A DNA stretch of 60,663 bases, taken from NCBI GenBank assembly GCA_003280105.1, contig QCFX01000009.1, positions 1-60,663 on the forward strand, written 5' to 3'. The translations under genes were made by a program, and so were the position numbers. Positions 1-8,294 of the stretch are shown one piece after another. Each line of letters begins with the position of its first letter. Position 1 is the first letter of the stretch. The DNA comes from Prochlorococcus sp. AG-363-N20 (GTDB lineage Bacteria > Cyanobacteriota > Cyanobacteriia > PCC-6307 > Cyanobiaceae). Under the pieces are notes generated by a model. The model worked only from the letters and a program-made list of their open reading frames with translations. It ran no database searches and was not told the origin of the DNA.

Positions 1-77
1 CTTACTCCCAAGCAATCTTTTGAAAAGGAATTGATAACTGGTATCTGCTCAAAAAATTGATATAACTCATTACTTGG

Positions 78-353
78 TTATTGATCTTCAATGCACAAAA
101 CATCTAAACAGTATGTGTCTAATTCTCTTTTTGTTCTATATGGTTTTTTGTAAGGAACTACTTTAATAGTAATAGGCTTGTCATCTACTAATTTTGGTGG
201 TGATCTCAATGTAGGTAATGAATTATATTCTCTGATGCAATCCTCTATATCAAAGCGATTTATGCAAATTCTGTCAATATGCTCTTCCGCATAAGAAGTA
301 TATGAATTAAGAACAATAATAGGTAGAATAAAAACAATCATTTTATTTTTCAT
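78..353 (-). CDS. Small putative secreted cysteine-containing protein
   Basis: I do not recognise this 91-residue protein. Residues 1-22 look like a cleavable signal peptide: a Lys-containing N-terminus, a hydrophobic core (IVFILPIIVL) and an Ala-type cleavage site after SYA. The mature part is about 70 residues, polar, with four cysteines (RICINR, EDCIRE and two in DTYCLDVLC) that could form two disulfides outside the cytoplasm. A promoter-like sequence lies just upstream (389-417). It stands alone on minus next to the window edge. A periplasmic or cell-surface role is inference. Being a real gene rests on the signal peptide, the promoter and the lack of a competing ORF. Confidence 0.6.
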   Translation of the reverse strand: MKNKMIVFILPIIVLNSYTSYAEEHIDRICINRFDIEDCIREYNSLPTLRSPPKLVDDKPITIKVVPYKKPYRTKRELDTYCLDVLCIEDQ

Positions 354-388
354 AATAAAAACTAGCTACATTACTTATATTTTACCCT

Positions 389-417
389 ATTATAAATATT
401 TTATAAAGTTCCAGCAA
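389..417 (-). promoter_or_regulatory. Candidate sigma70 promoter of the small secreted protein
   Basis: On the minus strand there is a perfect -10 box TATAAT (389-394), a 17-base spacer and TTGCTG as -35 (412-417, three of six matches to TTGACA). The predicted transcript would begin near 382, leaving a leader of about 28 bases before the start codon ending at 353. AT-rich intergenic DNA gives such matches by chance fairly often. Confidence 0.4.
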
Positions 418-462
418 TTTATTTTTTTGGTGGTAAGATATAAACTAAATTAATTTTGCAAG

Positions 463-597
463 ATGTCTTTATACGATCCTATCCTATTAGAAGAAGCGAT
501 GTCAGCAATGAAGGAGGCAATGATCATTGATATTATAGACTCTCTCGAGCATAAGAACACTGATCAAGAAATAAGTATTGAATCTATAGAAGCTTGA
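463..597 (+). CDS. Possible small acidic protein, 44 aa
   Basis: An ORF from ATG at 463 to TGA at 597 encodes a 44-residue peptide beginning MSLYDPILLEEAMSAMK. It is Met- and acid-rich and probably amphipathic-helical (EEAMSAMKEAMIIDIIDSLE), with no signal peptide or membrane segment. It fills an otherwise empty gap between two minus-strand genes, and a TATAAA sequence lies at 439-444 with no convincing -35. No family is recognised. It may be one of the short conserved proteins common in marine picocyanobacteria, or chance. Conservation in related genomes would decide. Confidence 0.35.
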   Translation: MSLYDPILLEEAMSAMKEAMIIDIIDSLEHKNTDQEISIESIEA

Positions 598-621
598 AAT
601 CCTATAATTAATTAATATCAC

Positions 622-903
622 TTATATAGATTTTACCAAAGAATTAAATAATGAACCAAGTTCATCACTATTTATTTTAGTTATTACAAAAATTTCCTGT
701 ACGCTTTTCCCTTTTCTAGCCAAAGCTTTATGCCCCCCTTTTATTTTGCTGGTTACACGTATTATCAGCTTTTGTGTTCTCCCTTTTGTGTTTTTAATTA
801 CACCGGGAGTGACAGAATCTATTGATTCCTCCTTTGCTAATCTTTTTAAAACTGGAATTAACCCATCAATATAGGTGCTATGTGTGTATACCAATCTTCC
901 CAT
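622..903 (-). CDS. DUF2103-like small protein
   Basis: A 93-residue basic cytoplasmic protein with no signal peptide or membrane segment. The pattern MGRLVYTHSTYIDGL at the start, VTPGVI in the middle and GGHKALARKGKSVQEIFV near residues 57-73 matches my memory of the cyanobacterial and archaeal DUF2103 family, which is annotated as a predicted metal-binding protein. The histidines in YTHST and GGHK are candidate ligands. The Lys/Arg-rich GGHKALARKGKS stretch would also suit nucleic-acid binding. The molecular role is unknown. It converges on the small ORF ending at 597 and looks monocistronic. Confidence 0.6.
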   Translation of the reverse strand: MGRLVYTHSTYIDGLIPVLKRLAKEESIDSVTPGVIKNTKGRTQKLIIRVTSKIKGGHKALARKGKSVQEIFVITKINSDELGSLFNSLVKSI

Positions 904-1015
904 TTTCTAATTAATCTATTGAAGTTAACTTAATTTATTTCATATACCTATTAAACATATTCTAATGTTCTGATACTCAAGAGAAATGACGATATCAAAT
1001 ATTAATTGAGTTCAG

Positions 1016-1312
1016 CTAGCACCTTTCTAGGGGAGCCATAGTCAAACCCTCTCCAGCCAGCTGTTGGTGATAAAGCTCTGCTTGTTCCAGTGGGCCTCTC
1101 CACACCTCAGCTGATCCATCTCCATCTATTTTCTGAGCTAGGTTCCAGGCTTTTTCTTCTGTCATTCCAGGGATTATTTTTCTTAGACAGTTGACCACAT
1201 GCTCGAAGCTATTCACATTGTCATCAAGGACTATTACCCTTGCTTCTGGGTAGGTCTTTGTTTGAGCGGTTCGTTCGAGAAGTGTTCCTCCCGCTGCAGT
1301 TGCAAACGTCAT
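1016..1312 (-). CDS. clpS: ClpS-type adaptor of the ClpAP/ClpCP protease
   Basis: ClpS proteins bind the N-domain of ClpA/ClpC and deliver N-degron substrates to the Clp protease in the cytosol. The core is clear: VIVLDDNVNSFEHVVNCL (the usual V-x-L-x-D/N-D-x-x-T/S-x-x-H-V pattern), then a helix region MTEEKAWNLAQKI and the C-terminal EGLTMAPLE. From the ATG at 1312 the protein is 98 residues. An in-frame ATG at 1351 would add 13 residues, but the apparent petN promoter lies in that stretch, so I prefer the shorter start. Cyanobacteria often carry two ClpS paralogues, and I cannot say which this is. It is divergent from petN. Confidence 0.85.
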   Translation of the reverse strand: MTFATAAGGTLLERTAQTKTYPEARVIVLDDNVNSFEHVVNCLRKIIPGMTEEKAWNLAQKIDGDGSAEVWRGPLEQAELYHQQLAGEGLTMAPLERC

Positions 1313-1326
1313 AGAAAAAAACTCGT

Positions 1327-1356
1327 CTGACCTGTAGCCTGGAAGTAGCATATAAG
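1327..1356 (+). promoter_or_regulatory. Candidate petN promoter
   Basis: CTGACC at 1327-1332 (four of six matches to TTGACA), an 18-base spacer and TATAAG at 1351-1356 give a reasonable sigma70-type promoter. Transcription would start near 1363, about 19 bases before the petN ATG. It overlaps the extended N-terminus of clpS, which argues for the shorter clpS start. Confidence 0.45.
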
Positions 1357-1381
1357 CTTACCTACAAAGTCTAGATTATTT

Positions 1382-1483
1382 ATGTTGTTCACCTTTGGTT
1401 GGGCCGCCCTAGCGGCTATTTTCACCCTTTCGATTGCAATGGTCGTTTGGGGAAGGAATGGCGATGGATCAATAGATATTTGA
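1382..1483 (+). CDS. petN: Cytochrome b6f complex subunit PetN (subunit VIII)
   Basis: This 33-residue protein reads [14 protein letters not shown] at the start and ends [15 protein letters not shown]. It is one hydrophobic transmembrane helix followed by the VVWGRNG motif typical of PetN, one of the small single-helix subunits of the thylakoid cytochrome b6f complex needed for its assembly and stability. The length fits the family (about 29-33 residues). It is easily missed because it is so short. The start is a clear ATG at 1382 with a promoter-like sequence upstream. A second small membrane ORF begins one base after its stop region, at 1485. The identification is firm. Confidence 0.93.
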   Translation: MLFTFGWAALAAIFTLSIAMVVWGRNGDGSIDI

Positions 1484-1484
1484 A

Positions 1485-1619
1485 GTGCAAGAAGTTGTCC
1501 AATCATTAAACTCAGGCACGGTGCTGGGGATTTCCGCTATAACCCTGCTTATTTTTGTGACCTTATCTGTTTTATATTTAACATATATAGACATCAAAGA
1601 TAAACGCAGAAAAAAATGA
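1485..1619 (+). CDS. Small single-helix membrane protein behind petN
   Basis: An ORF with a GTG start at 1485 and TGA at 1617-1619 encodes 44 residues: a short polar N-terminus (QEVVQSLNSGTV), one clear transmembrane helix (GISAITLLIFVTLSVLYL) and a basic tail DIKDKRRKK, which predicts an N-out/C-in topology by the positive-inside rule. The reading frame opens only nine bases upstream of the GTG (after TAG at 1473-1475), so GTG is the only standard start before the helix. It is one base downstream of the petN stop and probably co-transcribed. The small-subunit architecture resembles low-mass photosynthetic or NDH-1 subunits, but I cannot name a family. Confidence 0.6.
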   Translation: MQEVVQSLNSGTVLGISAITLLIFVTLSVLYLTYIDIKDKRRKK

Positions 1620-1679
1620 ATCAACCTAACAAAAGGCTAAGTAATTAGACAGACCGATAACAAAGTTTTTTTTCTTATC

Positions 1680-2372
1680 TTATTCAGTTGCAGTAATTAA
1701 TGTATCTGATACTTGTTTGGATTGCTCGGATTTGCTTTTTTCTCTTTTGACAGCCTCCTGTATTAACTCTATCGCCTGTGTAAGCTTATTTACATTTGTT
1801 TTGTATTGATTTAAGTCTTTTTCAACCCTCGAGCTAGAGAATCCAAGCCTATTCCCTATGTTCTTTGTAGCCTCCAAAATCGTCTCTTCACTTTCCTTCT
1901 TATCACTACAACTTGTAGATAAAAACGTGTAAATACCTATACAAGTTAACCTTGAATAGTAAATATCACTCTTTTCATCTAGGTTCAGACTTAGCTCTAT
2001 ATCCTCTGGTATAACAGCCTTATCTCCATTTAAATATTTTACTATAATCTCTAATGAGTAATTTTTGGCAAAGTTCAGAGCATTATTAGATTGCGCTTTT
2101 ATTGTTGTTGGGTCTAATCCATTGCACTTACATAATGATTCAAATAATGGTGTTAGATGTTCATTAGGTCGATAGCCCTGTGTGAAAGTTTCAAAAACCT
2201 TGGTAAGGCCTATAGCAAAAAGACCATTGAGCTTGAAATTCTTTTGATGTCCAAGTAAATGCAGCTCTACAAGTAGTTCGTCTGCTACTCGCCTGTATAT
2301 AGGCGGTATCACATAGGGAAAAGCCTTGTGAAAGGCACGTTTGCTGTCCGCAATCGTCAACTTCTCATTCAA
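1680..2372 (-). CDS. thf1: Photosystem II biogenesis protein Psb29/Thf1
   Basis: Thf1 (Psb29, Psp29) is a thylakoid-associated protein needed for normal photosystem II repair and thylakoid formation, and in plants and cyanobacteria it is genetically linked to FtsH abundance. The 230-residue product has the family hallmark near residues 3-40 (TIADSKRAFHKAFP, PPIYRRVADELLVELHLL) and then FAIGLTKVFETFTQGYRP. The C-terminal 60 residues are a Lys/Glu/Gln-rich predicted coiled coil, as usual. It is divergent from clpP, about 80 bases away, and ftsH lies just beyond clpP. Length and motifs are canonical. Confidence 0.93.
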   Translation of the reverse strand: MNEKLTIADSKRAFHKAFPYVIPPIYRRVADELLVELHLLGHQKNFKLNGLFAIGLTKVFETFTQGYRPNEHLTPLFESLCKCNGLDPTTIKAQSNNALNFAKNYSLEIIVKYLNGDKAVIPEDIELSLNLDEKSDIYYSRLTCIGIYTFLSTSCSDKKESEETILEATKNIGNRLGFSSSRVEKDLNQYKTNVNKLTQAIELIQEAVKREKSKSEQSKQVSDTLITATE

Positions 2373-2453
2373 TTGGATTTCTCAACTTAACTCTTATTTG
2401 ACCTTAGCTACACGCATGCCAACGTTAAGATCGTGTAAACCGATCACATAAAA

Positions 2454-3044
2454 ATGATCCCTATAGTCATAGAAGAGTCTGGCCGAGGGGAAAAAGCCTT
2501 TGATATTTATTCAAGGTTGCTTCGAGAAAGGATCATTTTTTTAGGAGAGACTGTCACAAGTGATTCAGCAAATCGGATTGTTGCGCAGTTGCTTTTCCTT
2601 GAAGCTGAAGACCCTGACAAGGATATTTTCCTCTATATAAATTCACCAGGAGGATCTGTTTATGACGGTCTTGGAATATTTGACACTATGCAGCATGTTA
2701 AGCCAGATGTACATACTGTCTGCGTAGGGTTGGCGGCAAGTATGGGAGCCTTCCTTTTATGTGCTGGAGCAAAGGGTAAAAGAAGTAGTCTTCTGCACTC
2801 CAGAATTATGATTCATCAACCATTAGGCGGAGCAAGAGGCCAGGCCAGTGATATTCGAATACAAGCAGATGAAATTTTGTTTTTAAAGGAAAGATTAAAT
2901 AAAGAATTATCTTTGAGGACAGGTCAGGCAATAGAGCGAATTCGAGAAGATACCGATAGGGACTTCTTTATGTCTCCAGACGAAGCAGTTAATTATGGCT
3001 TAATAGATACGGTTTTAAATAAAAGGCCTGTTAACCCTATATAA
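2454..3044 (+). CDS. clpP: ATP-dependent Clp protease proteolytic subunit
   Basis: ClpP forms the two-ring serine-protease chamber that works with ClpC/ClpX. The 196-residue protein has the full catalytic triad: Ser96 in GLAASMG, His121 in MIHQPLGG and Asp170 in TDRDFFM. This makes it an active ClpP and not the inactive ClpR paralogue also found in cyanobacteria. The oligomerisation and head-domain sequence ([12 protein letters not shown]) is standard. Which of the several cyanobacterial ClpP paralogues it is cannot be told from sequence alone. It is divergent from thf1 and converges on ftsH with an 18-base gap. Confidence 0.93.
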   Translation: MIPIVIEESGRGEKAFDIYSRLLRERIIFLGETVTSDSANRIVAQLLFLEAEDPDKDIFLYINSPGGSVYDGLGIFDTMQHVKPDVHTVCVGLAASMGAFLLCAGAKGKRSSLLHSRIMIHQPLGGARGQASDIRIQADEILFLKERLNKELSLRTGQAIERIREDTDRDFFMSPDEAVNYGLIDTVLNKRPVNPI

Positions 3045-3062
3045 ATGATACTTAAGTACTAA

Positions 3063-4982
3063 TTAACTATTTAGAACTGGAATTGTTCTTTCTTTTACAG
3101 GTATTTCTGTAAATTCAGATAATATTTTACAGAACTGGTCACCATCCATACTCTCGTTGTCAATTAATACATCGACTAACTTATCCATGGCGTTCCTTTG
3201 CCCTTTTACAATTTTAAGAGTCTCTTCATAACATTGCTTTACCATTACCCTGACTTGTTCATCTATCTGTTTTGTTATTGCATCAGAAACATCACTCCTA
3301 GTCATCCAGTCTCTTCCTAGAAATACTTCTTGATTATCTCCTTCTAAAGAGACAGGACCTAGATCACTCATTCCAAACTTTGTAACCATTTGTCGCGCCA
3401 GTGATGCAACTTGTTGTATATCTCCTCCTGCTCCTGTTGTAACTTCGGCCCTCCCAAAAACAACATCTTCAGCTGCTCTCCCTCCAAGCGCACCCATTAT
3501 TCTTGCTTTTAGCTGCGCTTTGCTAATTAGCATTTGCTCGTCATCTGGCGAGAACCAAGTAAGTCCTTTTGCCTGACCTCTAGGTATAAGTGTTACTTTT
3601 TGCACAGGGTCATGTGCCTTTACAAGTGTTCCAATTAGAGCATGTCCAACTTCGTGGTATGCGATCAGTCTTTTACTTCTGCCGTCAGTTAGTGGTTGAC
3701 CTTCCATTCCTGCAATTATTCTATCTACAGCATCGTCTATTTCTGAGATTGAGATAGATTCTTTTCTTCTTCTTGCTGTCAAAATTGCAGCTTCGTTTAA
3801 TAGATTTGCTAAGTCAGCCCCTGTAAAACCTGGTGTTCTTCTAGCGATACTTTCTAGTGAAAGATTTTCTGATAGTTTTTTATTTCTTGAATGTACTTTT
3901 AGTATAGATAAGCGTCCTTTTATATCTGGCGGGTCAACACTAACCTGTCTGTCAAATCTACCTGGTCTTAGAAGTGCAGAGTCCAGCACATCTGGTCTGT
4001 TTGTGGCGGCGATTATTATTATTCCACTATTTCCTTCAAAGCCATCCATTTCTGTAAGCAGTTGATTTAGGGTTTGCTCTCTTTCATCATTCCCCCCTCC
4101 AATTCCTGCACCTCTTTGTCTACCTACAGCATCTATTTCGTCGATAAAGATAAGGCAAGGACTATTTTCTTTGGCACGTTTAAATAAATCTCTGACTCGA
4201 CTTGCACCAACACCAACAAACATCTCAACAAATTCTGAACCTGCTAAGGAAAAGAAAGGCACTTCTGCTTCACCAGCAATTGCCTTTGCAAGAAGTGTCT
4301 TTCCAGTCCCTGGTGGACCTACAAGTAGAACCCCTCTGGGGATTTGTGCACCTACAGATGTAAATCTTTCGGGTTGTTTTAGAAAAGTTACTACCTCCTC
4401 AAGGTCTTGCTTTGCTTCTGAAACCCCCGCTACATCATCAAACTTGACTCCAGTTTCGGCCTCCATTGCAAACCTAGCCTTGGTTTTACCAAATTGCATT
4501 GCCTGTCCAGGTCCACCCGGCATTGAGTTAGACCTTCTTGCCAGTAATATCAGACCCCCTATTAAAATCAAAGGAAAAAGCAGACTGCCTAATGCTCCTA
4601 AAGCTGGTGGTGTTGTGCGTGTTGGATGTATATCAAAACTTATCCCTTCATCTTTAAGTTTGTTTATTAGCTCTGGCTCTAGTCCGGGAAGGTCAACCCT
4701 GATACGTTGAACTCTGTTGTCTAATTCCGGGTCAATGGCTTCTACTACGGCATTTCTCCCTCCTTCATAAATATCGACTGCTGTAACCCTTCCATCATCA
4801 ACATAATCAAGAAATCTTCCATAACTCATTCGAGATACGGCTGAATTCCTGGGAGAAACAGTTGCCTCATTACCTTTAACATTGTTTTTTACAGCTGATC
4901 CACCCAAAATCTGCCAAGCAAGGAGAAGGACCATTACTAATGGCAGTACCCAAAGTGCTATCAATCGCCAACGTTGATTCAT
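3063..4982 (-). CDS. ftsH: FtsH membrane AAA+ zinc metalloprotease
   Basis: FtsH is a membrane-anchored hexameric AAA+ protease. In cyanobacteria some members remove damaged D1 during photosystem II repair. This 639-residue protein has a transmembrane helix at about 7-27, a lumenal/periplasmic domain, a second helix at about 134-149 ([14 protein letters not shown]), Walker A GPPGTGKT (222-229), Walker B IFIDEID, an SRH region ([19 protein letters not shown]) and the zinc-binding HEVGH at 443-447. Everything needed for activity is present. I cannot assign it to a numbered FtsH class. It converges on clpP. Confidence 0.95.
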   Translation of the reverse strand: MNQRWRLIALWVLPLVMVLLLAWQILGGSAVKNNVKGNEATVSPRNSAVSRMSYGRFLDYVDDGRVTAVDIYEGGRNAVVEAIDPELDNRVQRIRVDLPGLEPELINKLKDEGISFDIHPTRTTPPALGALGSLLFPLILIGGLILLARRSNSMPGGPGQAMQFGKTKARFAMEAETGVKFDDVAGVSEAKQDLEEVVTFLKQPERFTSVGAQIPRGVLLVGPPGTGKTLLAKAIAGEAEVPFFSLAGSEFVEMFVGVGASRVRDLFKRAKENSPCLIFIDEIDAVGRQRGAGIGGGNDEREQTLNQLLTEMDGFEGNSGIIIIAATNRPDVLDSALLRPGRFDRQVSVDPPDIKGRLSILKVHSRNKKLSENLSLESIARRTPGFTGADLANLLNEAAILTARRRKESISISEIDDAVDRIIAGMEGQPLTDGRSKRLIAYHEVGHALIGTLVKAHDPVQKVTLIPRGQAKGLTWFSPDDEQMLISKAQLKARIMGALGGRAAEDVVFGRAEVTTGAGGDIQQVASLARQMVTKFGMSDLGPVSLEGDNQEVFLGRDWMTRSDVSDAITKQIDEQVRVMVKQCYEETLKIVKGQRNAMDKLVDVLIDNESMDGDQFCKILSEFTEIPVKERTIPVLNS

Positions 4983-5150
4983 TTTCCAAGTTTTTTTTTA
5001 TTTTAGGGTTTTGCAGACAGATTTGCGTGTTTATCTAATTTTATAGTCCTAAAAAAAACTATAGCTGTAATTAACTCTATTCAATTTGATATTCTGTTAT
5101 TAACAACTACCTATAATTTTTTCAGATTAACAGTACAAGCGGATATATAT

Positions 5151-6380
5151 TTAAAGACTCCTAAGCGCAACTATTGGGTCTAATTTTGCTGCTCTCCTTG
5201 CTGGAAGAACCCCAAAGATTAATCCAATAGAACCAGAAAGAGATACTGTGGTCATAATCGTTTTTACTCCAATCGTTGCTGGCAAAGGAGTGAGAATTGA
5301 AAGAGTTGATATAGCTGCTACTCCTAAACCGGTCCCTAAAAGTCCTCCTAAACTTGCAAGTATCAGTGATTCAATTAAAAACTGAGTAAGTACATCAGAA
5401 GATCTTGCACCCAGTGCTTTACGCAAGCCTATTTCCTCTGTTCTCTCACTAACAGAAACAAGCATTATATTCATAATACCAATTCCTCCAACTAAAAGAG
5501 ATATTCCTCCTATTGCTGCAAGCATAAGAGTTAAGCCACCAGTAATTGTACTTACTATTTGCAAAGCATCTTTTTGGGACCTTACAGCAAAATCATCGTC
5601 TCTAATTATGTTGTGCCGTTGTCGCAATAGGTTCGTTATTTGGAATTTAGCGGCTCTAGTTGCTCTTTCATTTATAGCTTCAATACTTATGAAACTAAGG
5701 CTAACTCCATATGTAGGATCTCTCCCTGTAATCCTGCTGACCATAGTTGTAATTGGGATATAAGCGTTCTCATCTTGATTATTCCCGAATACAGCACCTT
5801 TGGGAGACATAATTCCAATAACCTGGAATGTTTGATCTTTAATACGAAGATTTTCTCCAATTGATCTATTGGCTCCAAATAATTTTTCATTAAGATCCGG
5901 ACCTATTACAACAACATTTCTGGCCGAGTTAACATCTTGTTCAGATATAAACCTACCCTTTGCTATATCAAAGCTTCTTACCGGAAGAAAATTTGGTGTG
6001 ATTCCAGTTATTGAGCTTGTTGAACTTTTTGATCCAAACTGTACGACTTCACTTGAACTTATTTGCGGAGCAACTCTTTTCACTGTAGGAACTTGTTTGC
6101 TGATGGCTTCTGCATCCTCTAAGACTAAGTTTCGAGGAAAAGCCACCCCTCTTCTTCTCGTATCATTGTTACCTGGTACTACAAATAATACATTTGCTCC
6201 AAGATTACTTAATTGATTCTCAGCCAAATTTTGAGCGCCTCTTCCTACTCCTACAAGTGTTATTACAGAAGCATTCCCTATTACTATTCCGAGCATAGTC
6301 AACAGACTTCTTAGCCTATTAGACTTAAGAGTAATTATTGCCATTGAAACTGTTTCGGCTAAGGCTAGTTTTCTAGACAT
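5151..6380 (-). CDS. MacB-type ABC transporter permease (FtsX family)
   Basis: The protein has an N-terminal transmembrane helix (TMLGIVIGNASVITLVGVG), a large extracytoplasmic MacB_PCD-like domain (about residues 45-270) and a C-terminal FtsX domain with three helices, including GGISLLVGGIGIMNIMLVSVSERTEE and the closing LPARRAAKLDPIVALR motif. This is the permease half of MacAB/Lol/DevBCA-like exporters, which move peptides, lipids or lipoproteins without a conventional channel. No ATPase or membrane-fusion partner lies in the window. I chose the ATG at 6380; a TTG six bases upstream is also open. The 5' end overlaps the pyk stop by 8 bases, suggesting co-transcription. The substrate is unknown. 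Confidence 0.88.
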   Translation of the reverse strand: MSRKLALAETVSMAIITLKSNRLRSLLTMLGIVIGNASVITLVGVGRGAQNLAENQLSNLGANVLFVVPGNNDTRRRGVAFPRNLVLEDAEAISKQVPTVKRVAPQISSSEVVQFGSKSSTSSITGITPNFLPVRSFDIAKGRFISEQDVNSARNVVVIGPDLNEKLFGANRSIGENLRIKDQTFQVIGIMSPKGAVFGNNQDENAYIPITTMVSRITGRDPTYGVSLSFISIEAINERATRAAKFQITNLLRQRHNIIRDDDFAVRSQKDALQIVSTITGGLTLMLAAIGGISLLVGGIGIMNIMLVSVSERTEEIGLRKALGARSSDVLTQFLIESLILASLGGLLGTGLGVAAISTLSILTPLPATIGVKTIMTTVSLSGSIGLIFGVLPARRAAKLDPIVALRSL

Positions 6381-7797
6381 AAGCAACTTTAATTAGATCT
6401 GTTGAACCACTTACATCTGTAAGAGTGCCAGCAGTTTGTATAACAAGATCACCTTGCTTTAGAACATTCATTTTCTTTGCAATCTCATTTGCTAAAATAA
6501 AAGTTTTAGAAGTACTTGATTGATTTTGAATTAATAGAGGGGTAACTCCCCAGGCTAATTGTAATCTCCTTGCTACGACTTCTTCATTTGTAATTGCAAG
6601 TATAGGGGTGGCTGGTCTGAACTTACTAACATTATGCGCTGTTGCGCCGCTTTTGGTTAAAGGTAATATTGCAGCTACATTAAGTTGTCTAGCAATACTA
6701 CTAACAGCAGCACTTATTGCATTTGGGATGGTACTTGGCAAATTATTCTCTATTGATCTTTGTGGGTAATCTCTTTCTATCCTTCTAGCAATTGTTGCCA
6801 TTGTTTTTACAGCTTCTACAGGATAATCTCCAACAGCTGTTTCATTTGAAAGCATTACTGCATCAGTTCCATCAAGAATTGCGTTTGCGACATCACTAAC
6901 TTCTGCTCTTGTTGGTCTTGGGCAAGAAGCCATTGAATCAAGCATTTGAGTGGCTGTAATTATTGGAATTCCAAGGCTATTCGCTTTTCTTATTAAATCT
7001 TTTTGTAGTAGAGGCACTTCTTCTGCTGGCATCTCTACACCTAAATCTCCTCTGGCAACCATAACGCCATCACAGAGAGGGATAATTGCTTCAATTTGAT
7101 CAATTGCTTCAAATTTTTCAATTTTTGCTATTACAGGTGTTGTAGAGCCCTGAGAACCAATTAATGATTTAATCTCAACAAGGTCTGAAGGATTCCTGAC
7201 AAAGCTTAAGGCTACCCAATCAACTGCATTTGTTAGTCCAAACGCCAAATCCTTTTTATCCTTTTCAGTGAGTGCTTTTATCGATAATTGTACATCTGGA
7301 AAATTTACTCCTTTATTATTCGATAGCATTCCTCCAACAGTAACAAGGCAAGATAAAGTTTTTTCACTTATATTTACTGACTCAACAACCATTTCTACAC
7401 GTCCATCATCTAATAATATTCTGCTTCCTTTAATTACTTCTTCAGCTAGCTTATCGTAGGTTACTGTTGCAATACTCTTATCACAATCTACATCTTTAGA
7501 AGTCAATATAAATTTATCTCCGGTTAAGAGTTTTATAGGGCCATCTTTAAACTTTCCCAACCTGATTTTAGGACCTTGAAGGTCTTGAAGTATTCCTATA
7601 TGTACTCCTAATTCTTTTGAGACTTGTCTGATGGTTTTTATCCTCTCGGCATGTTCTTTATGATCACCATGTGAGAAATTCAATCTAAATGTCGTAGCTC
7701 CAGCTTTAATAAGCTCTTTTATACGTTCAGGAGTCTCAGTCGCCGGTCCAATTGTGGCGACAATTTTTGTCCTTCTTGCTAGATCAATCTCGGGCAT
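6373..7797 (-). CDS. pyk: Pyruvate kinase
   Basis: Pyruvate kinase converts phosphoenolpyruvate and ADP to pyruvate and ATP in lower glycolysis. Family features run in order: RRTKIVATIGPAT at the N-terminus, FRLNFSHG, LQDLQGPKIR, the active-site region AKIEKFEAID, GVMVARGDLGVE, and ITATQMLDSM with PTRAEVSDVANA. The protein ends straight after the allosteric C-domain (DLVIQTAGTLTDVSGSTDLIKV), so it lacks the extra C-terminal PEP-utiliser-like domain seen in some cyanobacterial enzymes of about 590 residues. I chose the ATG at 7797 (474 residues) because it sits at the usual distance from RRTKIV. An ATG at 7830 would add 11 residues. Confidence 0.95.
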   Translation of the reverse strand: MPEIDLARRTKIVATIGPATETPERIKELIKAGATTFRLNFSHGDHKEHAERIKTIRQVSKELGVHIGILQDLQGPKIRLGKFKDGPIKLLTGDKFILTSKDVDCDKSIATVTYDKLAEEVIKGSRILLDDGRVEMVVESVNISEKTLSCLVTVGGMLSNNKGVNFPDVQLSIKALTEKDKKDLAFGLTNAVDWVALSFVRNPSDLVEIKSLIGSQGSTTPVIAKIEKFEAIDQIEAIIPLCDGVMVARGDLGVEMPAEEVPLLQKDLIRKANSLGIPIITATQMLDSMASCPRPTRAEVSDVANAILDGTDAVMLSNETAVGDYPVEAVKTMATIARRIERDYPQRSIENNLPSTIPNAISAAVSSIARQLNVAAILPLTKSGATAHNVSKFRPATPILAITNEEVVARRLQLAWGVTPLLIQNQSSTSKTFILANEIAKKMNVLKQGDLVIQTAGTLTDVSGSTDLIKVAYV

Positions 7798-7871
7798 CAA
7801 GTAAATAAGAGATAATTCGGAAAATAACATCCTGTTGAGACAGGAGCCTATCTAAACCCTTTTTTCTTCTT

Positions 7872-8201
7872 ATGGATCTTAATCAATACCAAGCAGCGGC
7901 AAGAGAAACTGCTTTGTATCCAAGAATGGGATCTAACCCTATTTATCCCACTTTAGGCTTAACAGGAGAGGCTGGAGAGGTGGCAGATAAAGTCAAAAAA
8001 GTCATTAGAGACAAGGAAGGAGTTTTTGATGATTCAACCAAGCAAGCAATTAAGCTTGAGTTGGGTGACGTGCTTTGGTACATAGCTCAATTAAGTACTG
8101 AGCTTGGTTTTGACTTGGACTCTGTTGCAAAGGCGAATTTACAGAAACTTTCTAGCAGGTCAAAGCGAGGAAAAATTAGTGGTAACGGTGACCATAGATA
8201 G
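7872..8201 (+). CDS. MazG-like nucleotide pyrophosphohydrolase
   Basis: A 109-residue single-domain all-alpha NTP pyrophosphohydrolase of the MazG superfamily. Members hydrolyse (d)NTPs to NMP and pyrophosphate, often as house-cleaning enzymes. The metal-binding signatures are visible: ExxE in GEAGEVADKV near residue 33, and ExxD in ELGDVLWY near residue 66. The protein starts MDLNQYQAAARETALYP, typical of the short cyanobacterial and phage MazG-like proteins rather than the two-domain E. coli MazG. It is divergent from pyk and converges on yggT. Substrate preference cannot be read from sequence. Confidence 0.88.
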   Translation: MDLNQYQAAARETALYPRMGSNPIYPTLGLTGEAGEVADKVKKVIRDKEGVFDDSTKQAIKLELGDVLWYIAQLSTELGFDLDSVAKANLQKLSSRSKRGKISGNGDHR

Positions 8202-8238
8202 TAATACTGTTCTATTATTTGAAAACATTAGGTTAAAT

Positions 8239-8259
8239 AAATATTTTTTTTAAATATTT
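8239..8259. terminator. AT-only hairpin between convergent genes
   Basis: AAATATTT occurs twice (8239-8246 and 8252-8259) around a five-T loop, giving a possible 8-bp all-AT stem in the 93-base gap between the convergent mazG-like gene and yggT. It could act as a weak bidirectional terminator, but with no G/C pairs it may be only AT-rich intergenic DNA. Confidence 0.25.
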
Positions 8260-8294
8260 TATTAACTATATACAGTTTTTGGTCCGACTAAATG

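Noticed and set aside
1309-1506. 65-codon minus-strand frame over petN
   Set aside because: It is antisense to petN and to the clpS promoter region. The plus-strand PetN product has a clear family match and explains the sequence.
4171-4710. Long open frame (179 codons) on plus inside ftsH
   Set aside because: It lies wholly antisense to the conserved AAA domain of ftsH, is Ser/Pro/Thr-rich without a recognisable fold and has no ribosome-binding site. It is a shadow of the real gene.
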